This document shows positions 12,551 through 25,512 of a stretch of DNA of 64,000 nucleotides, in pieces. The stretch covers positions 2,232,001 through 2,296,000 of the forward strand of contig NC_134681.1 in the NCBI RefSeq assembly GCF_024713945.1, given 5' to 3'. Position numbers and translations under genes: made by a program. How positions within the stretch are numbered: position 1 is the first letter of the stretch; every line of letters starts with the position of its first letter. Under the pieces are notes generated by a model. It ran no database searches. It saw only the letters and a program-made list of their open reading frames with translations, and was not told where the DNA came from. The DNA comes from Dermatophagoides farinae (lineage: Eukaryota; Arthropoda; Arachnida; Sarcoptiformes; Pyroglyphidae).

Positions 12551-12570
12551 GATAAGTTTCTTATCTTATC
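12551..12570. promoter_or_regulatory. Cluster of three GATA-type motifs
   Basis: GATAAG at 12551-12556 and CTTATC at 12560-12565 and 12565-12570 place three GATA-factor consensus sites within 20 bp. They sit in an island of more complex sequence inside the gene-free stretch. Motif matches are seen; a regulatory role is inference. Confidence 0.3.
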
Positions 12571-12794
12571 AAACTTATAACCTGGGTTACCACTTGAATT
12601 GAACGGTGAATTCATTTATCAGCCAGAAAAAGTTGGCCACAAATTACACCATCCAACTTAGGTAGTTGTAGTAGTAGACACACAATTGTAATTGATTAAG
12701 ATCAAGATTTTGGATCAATCGCCATTTTTTTTCATTCATTCATCCAAGGATCTATCAATAATGATAATGAAGATGAATGACACTTGAAAAATGC

Positions 12795-12798
<4 letters not shown>

Positions 12799-12856
<58 letters not shown>
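12799..12856. repeat. (GA)29 microsatellite
   Basis: 58 bp of uninterrupted GA, the longest perfect dinucleotide tract in the window. GA tracts can bind GAGA-type factors or form triplex DNA, but nothing here shows that. Confidence 0.95.
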
Positions 12857-12860
<4 letters not shown>

Positions 12861-13363
12861 GAGATTTGATTTTTTTTCATTCAAGTCAAACAAGTCAATG
12901 TCGGTCATCATTTTTACAGAAAATTTCCCAGAAAAAAAAACATTTTTTTTTTCATTAAATTTTCTTTCTCATTTTGTTTGTTTTGTATAAGCAACAAATT
13001 GTCATCACCATGGGATCAAAAAAAAAAACGAACGAAACGAGAAAAAAAAATTAGCAAGTTTTATTTTCACCATTTCAACTTTTTTTTGGTAGATTTTCAA
13101 TTTGCATATATTAATTTGTTTCTACTTCACACACCAATATATGATGATGATGATGATGATGGTAAATAACCGACCAAAATCGATTGATATGGAATCGTTT
13201 AAGGTTTTTAAAGGCAAAAGCAGGAGGAGGCCTATTGGTTCGGTTTTGTTATGGATCATACACACACACACACACACACAAAAAAATCATTCATTATCAT
13301 GTTAATCGTCGTTACACTGCAGGTTACCTTAAACTTTAAGCATTCAATACTATTATAATATTG

Positions 13364-13394
13364 TGACTTGATCAAAATGACTTGAATGACTTGA
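13364..13394. promoter_or_regulatory. Three direct copies of TGACTTGA
   Basis: TGACTTGA occurs at 13364-13371, 13378-13385 and 13387-13394, all in the same orientation. The core read on the minus strand is AAGTCA, the half-site known for Tailless/TLX receptors. The spacing between hexamer cores is 8 and 3 bp. Regulatory use is inferred. Confidence 0.3.
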
Positions 13395-14562
13395 AATGCT
13401 CGTATTTTTTTTAAGCCAAAAGAAAAAAAAATCCACCAAAACATATGAAATGGATGAATGAATGAATGAATGAATGATTGTGAGGATTAAAAATTTGGTT
13501 TCAATTAACAACGGTTCATTTATAATACCAATTTCCAATTGTAGTTAGGAAGGAAAAAAAAAGAAAAAGGCTGGTTTGGGTTCGTTTTTTTTGGGCCACC
13601 ATTTCAGGCTGATTATTTTGTTTACACCAGAAAATAAAATGAATGGAATATATATATTTACGATTTATTAACACTTCGAATATCTCTTTCTCTTGGATCG
13701 ATGTTCCATTTTCATTGATCGGATGGAATGCATCGATTGTGAAATCAAATTAATTTGAATCAATTGATTCACGGGTAAAAATGGAAATCAAGCTAAATCT
13801 TGTTTTTAAATATGATTTTACTCACCAAGAAAGAAACTTTACCGGAAATTTTATATATTTGATCTGCCTTTATTTTTCTATTTAGACGAAACAAATCGTC
13901 GTCGTCATCGTTGTCGTCGTCGCCGTAGTCGCCGTCTTCTTTTTTTTCTTTTTCCGCTAAGAATCATTATAAACAGTCAATCAATCAATCAATCAATCGG
14001 TAGAGCTAGCAACAATAATGTTGTGTTGATTTTATACAACATTTTTATTTTGCCACAACAACAACAACAACAATAGCTTTGATTGAGATAATAGAATATG
14101 TAATGTGGTAGGCAAGAGAGAGAGAGAGAGAAAGCGGAAAATGTCAAGCAATAACGAGTTGTTGTTGTTGTTGTCGACGATATTTGATTGATTGATTGAA
14201 TGAATGAATAAAATATTGAAATTCAAAATGAAGATAGTGGAACGAAAAAAAAATTGAAAGAGTTTGATGAACCATCAACGAATGAAAAATGAAAAAACAG
14301 GAGCAAAATTATTAGTGGGCACTTGAAATTTTGTCATTTTATTTCAAAATAAAAAAACGAATAGTCGGAAAAATCCATTAAAAATATTAGTAGTAGTAGT
14401 TGACAAATTGCATTTTTTTTCAATTCAAAAAAAAAATTTTTTTTCCAATTGATTCATTTGATTGAGAAAGAGAGAAAAAACCGCAAAAAACCCTTTGTCA
14501 CAACAACAACAACAACAACAACGGCGACAATTACAACAACAATTTTCTACCCCTGGGTAGGG

Positions 14563-14585
14563 GTGTGTGTGTGTGTGTGTGTGTG
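14563..14585. repeat. (GT)n microsatellite
   Basis: About 23 bp of GT repeat preceded by short C and G runs. A GACT tetranucleotide tract follows at about 14892-14940. Confidence 0.85.
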
Positions 14586-15791
14586 ACATGTATAGGACAA
14601 TATTTTCCACCTCTTACCCCCCAAATGAATGAAAAAAAAATTGATTCAATAATTTAACACTACTACTGCAACTAGTGCCGAAAAAAAGCCAAGAGAAAAA
14701 AAAATTATTGCCGCCATTGAAATAATCGAGCTATAATGTTCACATATCGATCGATCGATGATTGCCGACACCGCTGCTGCTGCTGTTGATTTTTTTTTAC
14801 CATTTAACACACAACAATAGTGGGGAAACGAAACAAAATCTGAGAAAAAAACCAAAATAGACCTTTGACTGAGACTTGAACTTGAATGAATTACTGACTG
14901 TGTGACTGACTGAATGACTGACTGACTGACTGTATGACTGAATGAATTGAATTGAATTGAATTGACAATCTCAACTTTTCATCGTCATCGATAGAGAAAT
15001 GAGTCTATCAATTTTTTTTTCTCTCTTCAATGCATGAAATTTGTATTTTTTTTTTTGTTTCTGGTCAATAAATAAAATGGTCAAAAAAGGAGGAGTATGC
15101 AACAAGCCATATGCAAGTTGTCGGCATTTTAAGATCTTTTTTTGTTGTTGTTGATGAAGAGAAAAAAAAAATCCAAGAAACAAAACAAAAATGAAAAAAA
15201 AAAATTGGAAAAAAAACCGGAGACAACAACAAATTGCAGTGGAAAAAAAATGTCAACCTTTATAGTTTTTTTTTCTGAAGCTAAGCTATTAAAAATACAG
15301 TAGCTGCTGCCGTTGCTGCTGGATTTTGGGATTTTTTATTTTAAATTTTTGATCTTGATTTTTTCTTCTTTTTTTTTCTTTTCAAATCGATTGATTTTGA
15401 TCGACATTTTCTTTATTGTTGTTGGATTGACTGTTGTCGTCTTTTTTTTTAAATTTTTGGCTGTTCACCGATTGACGCTTTGTGATTGTGATTGATTGAT
15501 TGTGTACACTAACTGCCATCACATCACGATTGATTGATTCACTTTATTTTTATAGTTTTTCATCATCATCATCATCGTATTTTTGTCCATTTTTCTGGTT
15601 GAATAAATGGTTGGTTGTTGTTTTTTTTTTTGAAATTTCAGATGAACGTCAGAGACTTAGCGACTTCTTTTGTTTATGTGTCGGTGTGTGTGTGTGTGTG
15701 TGTATGTGTAGTACTAAGAGACAAAAGCAAAATTGAAAAAAAGGTTGGATTATTTTGATTCATTTTTTCTGGAAAATTTTTTCCACTTTAA

Positions 15792-18700
15792 TCATTTTGC
15801 CGATAATTGACATAGATCAAATGTTTGCGTCAGAATGGTATCGATTTCTTTTCGATGTACACTGGCTAAACCTACAGCTGGTGCTTCCAAATGTCCACGT
15901 CCAACATATTGCAATTTGGTTTGATGTAAAATATTTTGAAAACGTGGCCGTATAAATGTCCATGCACCCATATTACGATGTTCTTCTTGGCTCCAGATTA
16001 GATCTGTTTGAAAATAAAGATGGATATATGATTGTTTTAAAATGTCAATGGTTTTTGTTTTTGTTCACACTAACTTTTTGCATTTGGATAACGTTTTAAA
16101 ATGGCCACTAATTCAGCTGCTGGAAATGGACATAATTCTTCGATACGTACAATTGCTATTGATGATAATTTTGACTGATCATCGCCGAAAAGATGTTGCC
16201 GTTGTTTTTCCAATGTATAATAATGTTTACCTGAACAGAATATTATTGATTTAACATTCGATACGGTATTTTTCATATCGATTGGATCAATTTGAAAACA
16301 ATGTGTAGGCATATAATGTACAGGATCATCTAGTACCGGTGCAAAATGTGATCGTTCCATAGAAAGATCTTCAATATTCGATTGACAACGTGGATGTCGT
16401 AGAAGCATTTTTGGCCCCATTACTACCAATGGTTTACGATATGGTCGTATCATTTGTCGCCGTAATGAATGAAAATATTGTGCCGGTGTTGTTGGATAAA
16501 TGATTGACCAATTAACATTATCGGAATCGATTTCTGTTTCAGATGAATTTGAAATCTGTAAAAATCTTTCTAATCTTGCTGATGTATGTTCAGGTCCTGT
16601 AAATTGATTGGAAAAAAATGAATTAATTAATCAATCGAAAAAAGTGATCGATTCAGAAAAAACTAACCAGCACCATCATAACCATTTGGTAATAATAATG
16701 TTAATGAACTTTGTAAAAGCCATTTGCCTTCACCACTTGAAACAAGTGTATCGATAATTGTTTGAGCACCGTTGAAAAAATCACCAAATTGTGCCTCCCA
16801 AATGGCCAATACATTTGAAGTGGTTAAACTAAGACCATATTCATAGGCCATAACAGCCTCTTCGGATAGAATTGAATTACAAACTTCAAGTTGACCAATA
16901 TTATCATTTTTCCATGGTAAATAATCTTGATGTTCATTGGCCAAATCATTCAATGGTACATGAACATCATTTGTTGATTGATCAACAATCATACAATGTC
17001 GTTGGCTAAATGTACCACGTCCAACATCCTGGCCAGATATTCGTACATCATATCCTTGATATAATAATGAACCAAATGCCAATGTTTCGGCCAATGACCA
17101 ATCAAGATTTTTACCCGAATTAAAACGTGCTGAACGATCATCGAAAACTTTTTTCAATGTTTTATGTAGATTCCAATCATTTGGTGATTGGGTGGAAACA
17201 CGACCAATATGTTTTAATAATGCTTCTGGTACAGATGTATCCCATCTAGTTATATGATCACTGCTTGGCCATTGAACATCTTTCCATAAACTTTTCGCAT
17301 TCGATATGATCACCGGTACCGATGGTGGTTTATATTCATTAACATTCGTCAATGAATCATTAAGCATTTGATTATATTCATCAATAATTGCTGTAATTTT
17401 TTCTTGTGACATTTCAATTTTTTCAGCATATGATCGTGGTATTGATTTTCTTGAATGAATTTTTTCATACATTTTTGGATTCGTAAATGTTGGATCATCC
17501 AATTCATTATGGCCCCAACGACGATAACAAACAAGATTGATTGCAACATCTTTTCGAAATTTTTGCCGATAATTATATGCTAAACGTGCTGCACGTGCAA
17601 CCAAATCAGGATGATCACCATTAACATGTATTATTGGTGCATTGATCATTTTCAATGGATCCGTACAATATAATGATGAACGTGATTGATACATACGGCC
17701 AGGAGTTGTATAGCCAACCTGATTATTAACCACAAGATGTATTGATCCATTTGTCATATAATGTTCAACATTTGCTAATGCCAATGTTTCCATTATAATA
17801 CCTTGTCCAGTGAATGATGCATCACCATGTATTTGTAATGGCAGAATATTGGAAAATTTACTGACATCATCAGTATTCCAAGAATATGGACCAATACGTT
17901 TATGCATCATTTGGCCACGACTATAACCACAAACCATTGGCGCAACAACTTCTAAATGCGATGGATTCGGTAATAATGTTGCCACAAGATTCTTTTCGAA
18001 TTCAATTTGTGTATAAAGATGTGATAATACATCACCAATAATCATTGTTGATGATTTACGATTATTATATTGAAAATCAAATTCATCACGTCCAGATAGT
18101 TTATGAAATAATGCTTTAGCTGGATATTGTAGTTTATTTACCAATAAATTTAAACGTCCACGATGTGGCATTCCAATTATTAGTTCATTCATAAAATCAC
18201 CATTTTCGCTTTGGTCATTTTGTTGTAATAATCGTAATAATTCATCAATAAAAATAATCATTGTTTCAGCACCTTCACAACCATAACGTTTGACTGATTG
18301 AAATTTTCGCGCAAGAAAATGATCCAATGCTTCGGTTATTAGTAAATCTTTTGCCACCAATTCTGTATTATCGAATGGCAGCGGATTTTCATGTTCACGT
18401 TCAATTTGTTTTGCAAACCACGTTTTTTCATCAAATGATAATACATGATCAAATTCAAAACCAATATTTCTACAATACATGTTGAATAAATGATGAATAA
18501 ATTCTTTCTTGTCCACTGATGATGCAACAGGTTCACTATCCAGAAATTTTTCCAAATTAACACCCAAAATTGGACTTAATTTCTGTGTGAATTGATGAAA
18601 ATCATTGTTGTTTGAATCAGTGATTGGATCAACATCGGTTAGATTTGCCAATGACAATGGATCTAATTGACAGAGAAGATGTCCACGTTTTTGAAATGCT

Positions 18701-18956
18701 TGTTTCACCATCGAATAAGACAATGGTAATCCATTATCAACCTGTTGATTTTGTGACCATTCATCAATATTCAAACGATATGGTTGTGTATTACCGAAAA
18801 TACCTGAATGAAATTCAAAGTCAACAGAAAAAAAAATTGATTCAAATCATTTATTCATAACCATCTCACCTAACCTTTGACTGGATGATAAAATCTTCTG
18901 GATATTTGATGAACAATTAACCTTGATGATGTCAATGATGATAATTGAGGCCACAT
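15792..18956 (-). CDS. DHTKD1: 2-oxoadipate dehydrogenase E1 component (DHTKD1), mitochondrial
   Basis: Thiamine-diphosphate enzyme that decarboxylates 2-oxoadipate in mitochondrial lysine and tryptophan breakdown, feeding the shared E2/E3 core. Exons: 18875-18956, 16668-18803, 16075-16596 and 15792-16003; 983 residues, all phases agree. The N-terminus (MWPQLSSLTSSRLIVHQISRRFY) is basic and Ser/Leu-rich, as expected of a mitochondrial targeting peptide. Diagnostic stretches are EGAETMIIFIDELL, GMPHRGRLNLL, LLPNPSHLE, the ThDP motif HGDASFTGQG to VNNQ (about residues 350-387), RWGHNELD, GQDVGRGTFSQRH, WEAQFGDFFNGAQ, LLPNGYDGAGPEH and IWSQEEHRNMG. DHTKD1-type rather than OGDH: the length is close to human DHTKD1 and the wording (KRYGCEGAE, IWSQEEHRNMG) is nearer to it. 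The gene is complete. Confidence 0.95.
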
Positions 18957-19995
18957 TTTTTTCTATTCCTTACACACACACACATACACACCCACACTGA
19001 AATATACAATTGAACAAGAAAACTCTCAAGAAAAACAACCTTCAAAAAAATGTATTCCAAGTATATCAATAATGATCATCAGCTGATCTCTTTTCTTTTT
19101 TTTCGCATCATTTTGTTATCACAAAATCAAATGATGTTATCAATCAACAGCAACAGCAAGGGACAACGGCAAAATCATTTGATTTAACCAAAGATAAATA
19201 AAAACAAACAACGCCATCTTTCGATGGTTGTTTTTGCCATCTTTTGGTAATAATTGTTGATGTGTTATAATAAAAAATCGTTCAACCAAATGGTCAAAAG
19301 ATTGACAACATTACAACTTCCACTAGTAAAATGGCAGTTTTGTTTTTGTTATTTTTTTTTGAAAAAATGACATTCAACAACAACAACAACAACAACGACA
19401 AAAAAAACTATTCTCGTGACCATTCTCTGGACATAGTCAGAGATTTATGAATCAGAATATTCAAGTTCATTTAATTGATTGCAACAACAGAAATTATCAA
19501 TTTTTTTTCTGAATGCATAAAAAAAAACAAAAACAAAAAAAAATTGCAACAACCACACACCGACACCAACACCAACAACAGCAAACAACGACAGTAAGAG
19601 ATAAAAAAAACCAAAAACCAAAAAAAAAAAAAAAAAAAAAAAACAAAAAAAATGTCAAAATAAAATGAAATCAAACAACGTGATCAATGAAAAAAAAAAC
19701 GAATTGAAATTGAAATTATGAAAAAAAAAATTTTCTTTTTTTTCGATTTTGATCATTTATAAACTGAATTTATATAATTCGAGTTCAATTGTGGAAGTGA
19801 TAATCAATCACACACACACACAATCGACGTATTTATTCCAATTTTTTTTTGTTTGTTTCCCATAATTATTACTATGAAAATATATACATAACTGATATAT
19901 ATATTATATTAGTATATTGGTATATAAATCTGTGCAAAAATACACGCTAAAAATGAACGCTATTGGAAAAAACATTCAATCAATGCACCTAATAG

Positions 19996-20031
<36 letters not shown>

Positions 20032-20523
20032 GAGTGTAATAAACGACATCATCATCATCATCATTATCATCATCTGCAAAATTTATTTAACAAAAGTAGA
20101 AAAAAAAATTTACAGGAAATCAAGTTTTTTATTATTATTCAAAAACGAAACAAAAAAAAAGTTGTTTGCTCGACAAATCAATATCCTGGATTTCCTTTTT
20201 TGCGATCATAATCATCACACATCAATATATCAACCAAAACATTGTATGGATGATCTGCCAGTTTGTTGTGTTTAGTTGGCCAAAGTTTTGTATTTTTTTT
20301 TTTAATTTTGTAAATTTAATTGTAAAGTGAAATTTTTTTTTTTTGCATTTCTTGAAAAAATAAAATAATTTCCGTTTCAGTCATCAATTGTTTTGATCAT
20401 TTAATCGATGTTGGGCTACGTTTGATTGATTGATTTTTTTTTCTTTGTAATTCGTTATAATCAATTAGTGATAATTGTGATTCTAATTCTGTGCATGTGT
20501 TTGTGGTTTTTTTTTAAATTAAT
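18957..20523. other. Head-to-head intergenic region of DHTKD1 and the CCP membrane protein
   Basis: About 1.6 kb between two start codons. It contains CA tracts near 18972, a 22-base poly(A) near 19620-19642, (CA)15 at 19997-20026 and a short (CAT)n. No coding segment is seen. Both promoters are presumed to lie here. Confidence 0.5.
19997..20026. repeat. (CA)15 microsatellite
   Basis: 30 bp perfect CA repeat between divergent genes. Confidence 0.9.
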
Positions 20524-22859
20524 GTGTCTTGTTATGTAAACAAAATGTTTTCATTCGTCATCAACAACAACAACAACAATTATCATTATGTAAGGCAAAC
20601 AACTACAACAACAACAAACAATCTAAATCGACAACAACAACAACAAAAAAAACGAATAATAATGATCAATAAAATGTTTGAAATGTTAATCATAATATTA
20701 TCGTTGTTTATCAACGAATTATCATTAATACAATCATTAGAATTACGTGCCAATTGTGGTTTTCCTGGTAAACCATATCGGTCAAAAATTATACCTGAAG
20801 AAAAATCTGTATATGAAGAAGGTGAAACAGTATCATTTCAATGTAGTGATTATTGGTCACCACCACAGATGCGTAAATGTGTCAATGGTGTATGGGTTGG
20901 ACCACCAGCACGTTGTGGTGATTTTTTGAATAATGTCGTATTGAATGATGCTAAATTGTTGGACATGTCATTTGGATTACCGATTGAAAAATTTCATTAT
21001 CGTAATATAAATCTAACAAAAATGGAGAAACATCTTCCAAATTCATTTTTAGCACAACGATATCCTGATCACAAATTACGTGTGACCAATGATCATGAAT
21101 TTATGTGGAAATTAAATTTCACTAGACCAGCAGTGAAATTATTTGTTCGTGTTAATTTTAATTTCATCAATTTCACATTATTAGATCAGGCGATCAAGAA
21201 TAATTTTTCATTCTATATTGATGTCGAAATCAGTCCATATAGAACATGTAATTTGGATTATCAAAACAGTAATGCATGGCGTGATAATGGTAATCGTATT
21301 GATTCATATTTCACTTGTGAAGCACATTCCTATCAAGATCTTGAACGTGATCTAGATACTCCAAATAATTATATGATAATGCGCACAAAAAGTTCACATA
21401 ATCTTCCACATGAACTGGCCGCAATATTTTTCGGTAGTGTTTATGGCAATGAAAGTGATCCAATATGCGGTGAACCAGAAACAGATTTTGGTCAAACTTA
21501 TCGTGTGCGGCAAGAATATCGTAATTACATTATTGATTGTTTGGACAATCAATGGAAAGATGTAACACCGAATAAATATAAAAATTTTGTCAATCATCAA
21601 AAATGTATTGGTGATATGATTTGGAATGGAACAAAACCACGTTGTACACCGATACGTAATTGTCCTATAGAGAAAATAATGAAAAATAATCGTCGAAATT
21701 TCAATGAAAATGATACGGAAAAAGATCCATTAGTTGTCGATGCTATATTAGGATATTATAATTTCATTGAAAATCAAACTATTTACGCTATTGATGGTAC
21801 AGAAATTGTTTATGCATGTGCATCGGTCGATTATATATTGGTTGGTAAGGATACACGCACTTGTAAACGTGATATGACATGGTCCGGTACGGAACCGGTT
21901 TGTAAATGTAAGTAAAAAATTTTACCACAATTTCTTGTCATCGTTTTTCCTTTTTGTAATTTTTTTTTTTTTTTGGTGAAGATATAAAACCAACAAATGA
22001 AATTGTTGAATCACCAAATTATCTGATCGTAATCATCATCTGTATGGGAACATTATTGTTTCTAATTTTATTTGCATCATTCCTGTTATTTTTATTCTAT
22101 ACAAAACATATAAAAATTACTAAAAAAAGCGACAAATCTAGTAATGGTGATGAATCCACACATAATGAATGGCAAGGTGAAAATTATTATGATAATATTG
22201 AAATGAATTTCAATCAAACTGGATTGGGTGCATTGGGTTTAAATATTGTTGGTGGTGGTGGTGGCGGTGGTGGTGGCGTTGGTGGTGGTAGTAATACCGG
22301 TATTAGTGGTGGTAAATCGAATGATGTTTTTTATGATATTTATGAAACAGTCGATAGTAATAAAGGTGATAATAGTAATAATAATAATAACACTGCTACC
22401 AATCTAATACGTTATGCTGAACCGAATCAATATTTTTATGGTACTGAACAATCATTATTGAATCATAATTTAAATAATATGAATAATTTGAATAATCAAA
22501 AAGAAAATGACTATATTCGTATGTATGGATCTGGATTAAAAGTACATGAAACTGGTATTGTAACGCCAATCACTGCTAGTAATACGCCAATCACATCTAA
22601 TATTAATAATAGTAATAATAATAATGGATCAAATACAACCAATACACCGATAACATCATCAACAACAACATCACCGAATACGGGCATTATCATCAGTGGT
22701 GGCGGTGGTGGTAGTGGTGGCGGCGGCGGTGGTGTTGGTGCTGGTGGCGGTGTTAATAATGGTAATTCAACACCATCATCAATACATCATTCATCATCGA
22801 TTCGATCATCGAAACAGATGAAAAATCGTGAACCATCTTATTTGGAAGTGATGCAATGA
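20524..22859 (+). CDS. Single-pass membrane protein with CCP/sushi modules and tyrosine-motif tail
   Basis: Two exons, 20524-21907 and 21982-22859, encode up to 753 residues. In-frame ATGs at 20662 and 20674 directly precede a hydrophobic stretch (MLIIILSLFINELSLI) that looks like a signal peptide, so the real start is probably one of these and the Asn/Gln-rich lead may be untranslated. The ectodomain begins with a CCP module (NCGFPGKPYRS to GVWVGPPARCG), then a region of about 180 residues I cannot assign, then further Cys/Trp CCP-like modules (MIWNGTKPRC, MTWSGTEPVC). One transmembrane span lies around 22026-22105. The cytoplasmic tail has Gly and Asn runs and conserved-looking islands with YDNI, YETV and, at the very end, YLEVMQ. 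Probably a cell-surface adhesion or recognition protein; the exact function is unknown. Confidence 0.8.
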
Positions 22860-23317
22860 ACAAGAAAACAAAATCAAGAGATATGAGCAAAAACACAATC
22901 TTTAAACACAAACAGAAAAATAGGACACCAATCAACCAACCAACCAACCAACACAAACACACACACACACACACATGAATCATTTAACCCAAAATTTATG
23001 AATTATCAAGCAAGACACAAAGTGAAAAATTCTGTAAAGATTTCTTTATTTATGCAAAAAATATTGTCTGGTTTTTTTTCACTCAAAAATATTTGAATAG
23101 TTGAAATTTTTTTTTGTTTTCGGTGGTCATTTTTTTTGTCTTGTTTGTTTTGTTCTTCCATGGCTAATAATAATGATAATTTTGTTTTGATTTCTTTTTT
23201 TTTTGAAAAAAAAATAAAATAAATAATTATCCTGCTCCACCAATTATAACGAGTATTTCTTGATTGCATTTTCCATTCATTCATTCAATCATCGGTTATT
23301 CACCATATTTTTTTTTT
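22860..23317. other. Convergent 3' region between the CCP protein and ST7
   Basis: About 460 bp between two stop codons facing each other. It holds a CA tract at 22957-22976, AATAAA on the plus strand near 23214 and TTTATT (minus-strand signal) near 23044. The two 3' UTRs may therefore overlap. Confidence 0.5.
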
Positions 23318-25512
23318 TTATTGCCAACAATTTTTGGTCAAATAACATTGAAATGCCCAATTTGGTAACATAAATTCCAAACGATCCATTATGGAAATTG
23401 ACAATTCATTCAGCCAGTTTAGATACTAATAATAATGCAAATTAATTAACAAAATAATGGTGAAAAATCAACCAAACTTACCGATTGAACAATGAATACA
23501 ATTTGTACTGGATATTGATAAAATATAAAAGTCATAATGGCCGTCAATGTACAAAGACTAGCAGTGAATCGTATGAAAAATGGTATCGATTTTTTTGGAT
23601 AAACAGATACTTCATGATAATCTAAACGAAGAAAAAAAAATATTCGAATCAATTATAACAGAGTCTATATAATATAATAATAAACAAACAAACCTGGTAA
23701 AAGCTCACGATCAGTACATTCAGTACAGGTTAGATATGGATGAAATAGATGACCTTTTTCCAATGGAAATGGTATTATACGAAATGCTAAATAGAATAGA
23801 TTATTATTAATGAATTACTAAATACTAATAATAGAAAAACTAAACTAACTTCCTTTCCATGTACAATCCAATAGATTTAATGCACCATCAATACGTTTCC
23901 AATGTTGAAGATGAAAAAATGCATACGCAATTGCTTCACTATCACCACGTTTAAGTATATGTTCTGGTGGAAAAATCAGTTTTTTAGATTCCAATAAATA
24001 CTTTGGTACATGTGGATTGAATTCAACGGCACGATGTATAGCTTCCACAGCATTCATTTCAGCCATCGATAATCCACGTTTCACCACACTATCTGGTGAG
24101 AATTTTTCACCAATATTTCGTGATTTCAACAAGGCTGATGTGTAGCAAATTGTTGCCGATTTTGGCAGACTAATATCATCATATTTTGCCAATAATGCTT
24201 GCACATCAGCATAGGCATTCATTTCTAGCAATGCTTCAATTAGATTCTCATGTATATTAAATAGATTCATCATTGGAAATTCTTTAATCAAATCTCGCAT
24301 CATTTTCACTGATTCACGTAATTTACCAAGTTTACGTGCACACATTGCTAATCTTCGTCGTATATAGATCAACACGTTTAAATCACGCCGATGTTGTGCA
24401 TCAATTGTTGATTGTTGATAATGATTTTGATGATGATGATGATGATGATTTGATGAATTTGTTAGCGATGATAATGATGATTGTTGTGGTGATGATGATG
24501 ACGATGTTGTTGATGGCGATGATGATGATGATGATGTTGGTGATTTTCGATATTGTAATTCAGCTGCACGTAATGCTGTAAGAAAAATTTTTTCCGCTTC
24601 CCATACAGTTTTGGCATCTTCTTCAGCCAAGAGTATTAATGCCGGTGCACAATCAGGATTGGATTCTAATGCTTTATGTGCTGAACGTATACGAACATCG
24701 GGGTCACGTTCACGCCATGCTGTTAACATTACTATTTAGGAATATTTTTGTCTTTAATTATTCCAAAAAAAAAACAAATCATTCGCAACAACAACTTACT
24801 TTCCATGTCCTTATGACCTTGATCACCATCACAAGTAAAAAATGTTTGATGATCTTGTGCCGATAGATTCATATCATAAAATGTCAATGGTTCACGTTTA
24901 ATAGCCATTGTTAGACGATTATATTCACAACCACGAAACAAGCTCATTGGATTACGCCATACTTTTGAATCTAGAAAAATTTCAATCAATCAATAGATTT
25001 CTTCATTAATAAAAAAAGCAAAATTTGGTCATCACAACAAATACCTAATGAAATATGTCCTTGCATTAGATGACGATTATCAACAATCGATGATTGTTGT
25101 TGTTGTTGTTGATGTTGAGGCTGTTGCTGATGCGGTTGTTGTTGTTGTTGATCATCACTTTCATTTGAATCAATTGATGATTGTGAATTTGCACCGGAAA
25201 ATGTACCATTTTGTTGTGAAATATTATTATTGACAGTGTTGTTGCTCGAATTATTCGTATTGATACCAAATAATGGATTCAGAATATTCATCAATATTTG
25301 TTCGATAAATGATATTCCATATTTAGCAAAATACCACCATTCAAAAAGCTTTTTGGAAATGCAAAACAAAAACAACAACAGAACGTTTAATCTGAGAATT
25401 TAACCAAAAACAACAACATTCTTACCAGAATTAAAATTGAAATAAAAAATGATGATGCAGTCAATGCCAGATAGAATCTGGGCGTTAAAACATTCCATAA
25501 TATTAATCCCAT
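23318..25512 (-). CDS. ST7: Suppressor of tumorigenicity 7 (ST7) homolog
   Basis: Conserved animal membrane protein of the ST7 family; its molecular role is poorly known. Seven exons: 25426-25512, 25045-25348, 24800-24970, 23850-24731, 23694-23786, 23482-23621 and 23318-23425; 594 residues, close to human ST7 (585), all phases agree. Matches run end to end: [131 protein letters not shown]. The N-terminal hydrophobic helix (residues 11-32) and one near 524-546 anchor it in membrane. Family-specific inserts here are a Gln/Ser-rich linker in exon 2 and a Ser/Pro/His-rich one in exon 4, where vertebrate ST7 is short. Confidence 0.95.

Larger units (their letters stand above)
8119..15791. other. 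7.7 kb gene-free stretch between tailless and DHTKD1
   Basis: Tail-to-tail intergenic region with no reading frame of protein-like composition on either strand. It is dominated by poly(A)/poly(T), CA/GT and GA/CT tracts. Islands of more complex sequence occur near 9190-9240, 9650-9860, 12540-12740 and 13180-13400. Flanking a developmental transcription factor, it is a natural place for enhancers, but that is inference. Confidence 0.6.

Noticed and set aside
16042-16254. Plus-strand frames opposite DHTKD1, APC and ATAD3 exons
   Set aside because: All are antisense shadows of long conserved exons, with Val, Ile and His-rich composition arising from the reverse strand.
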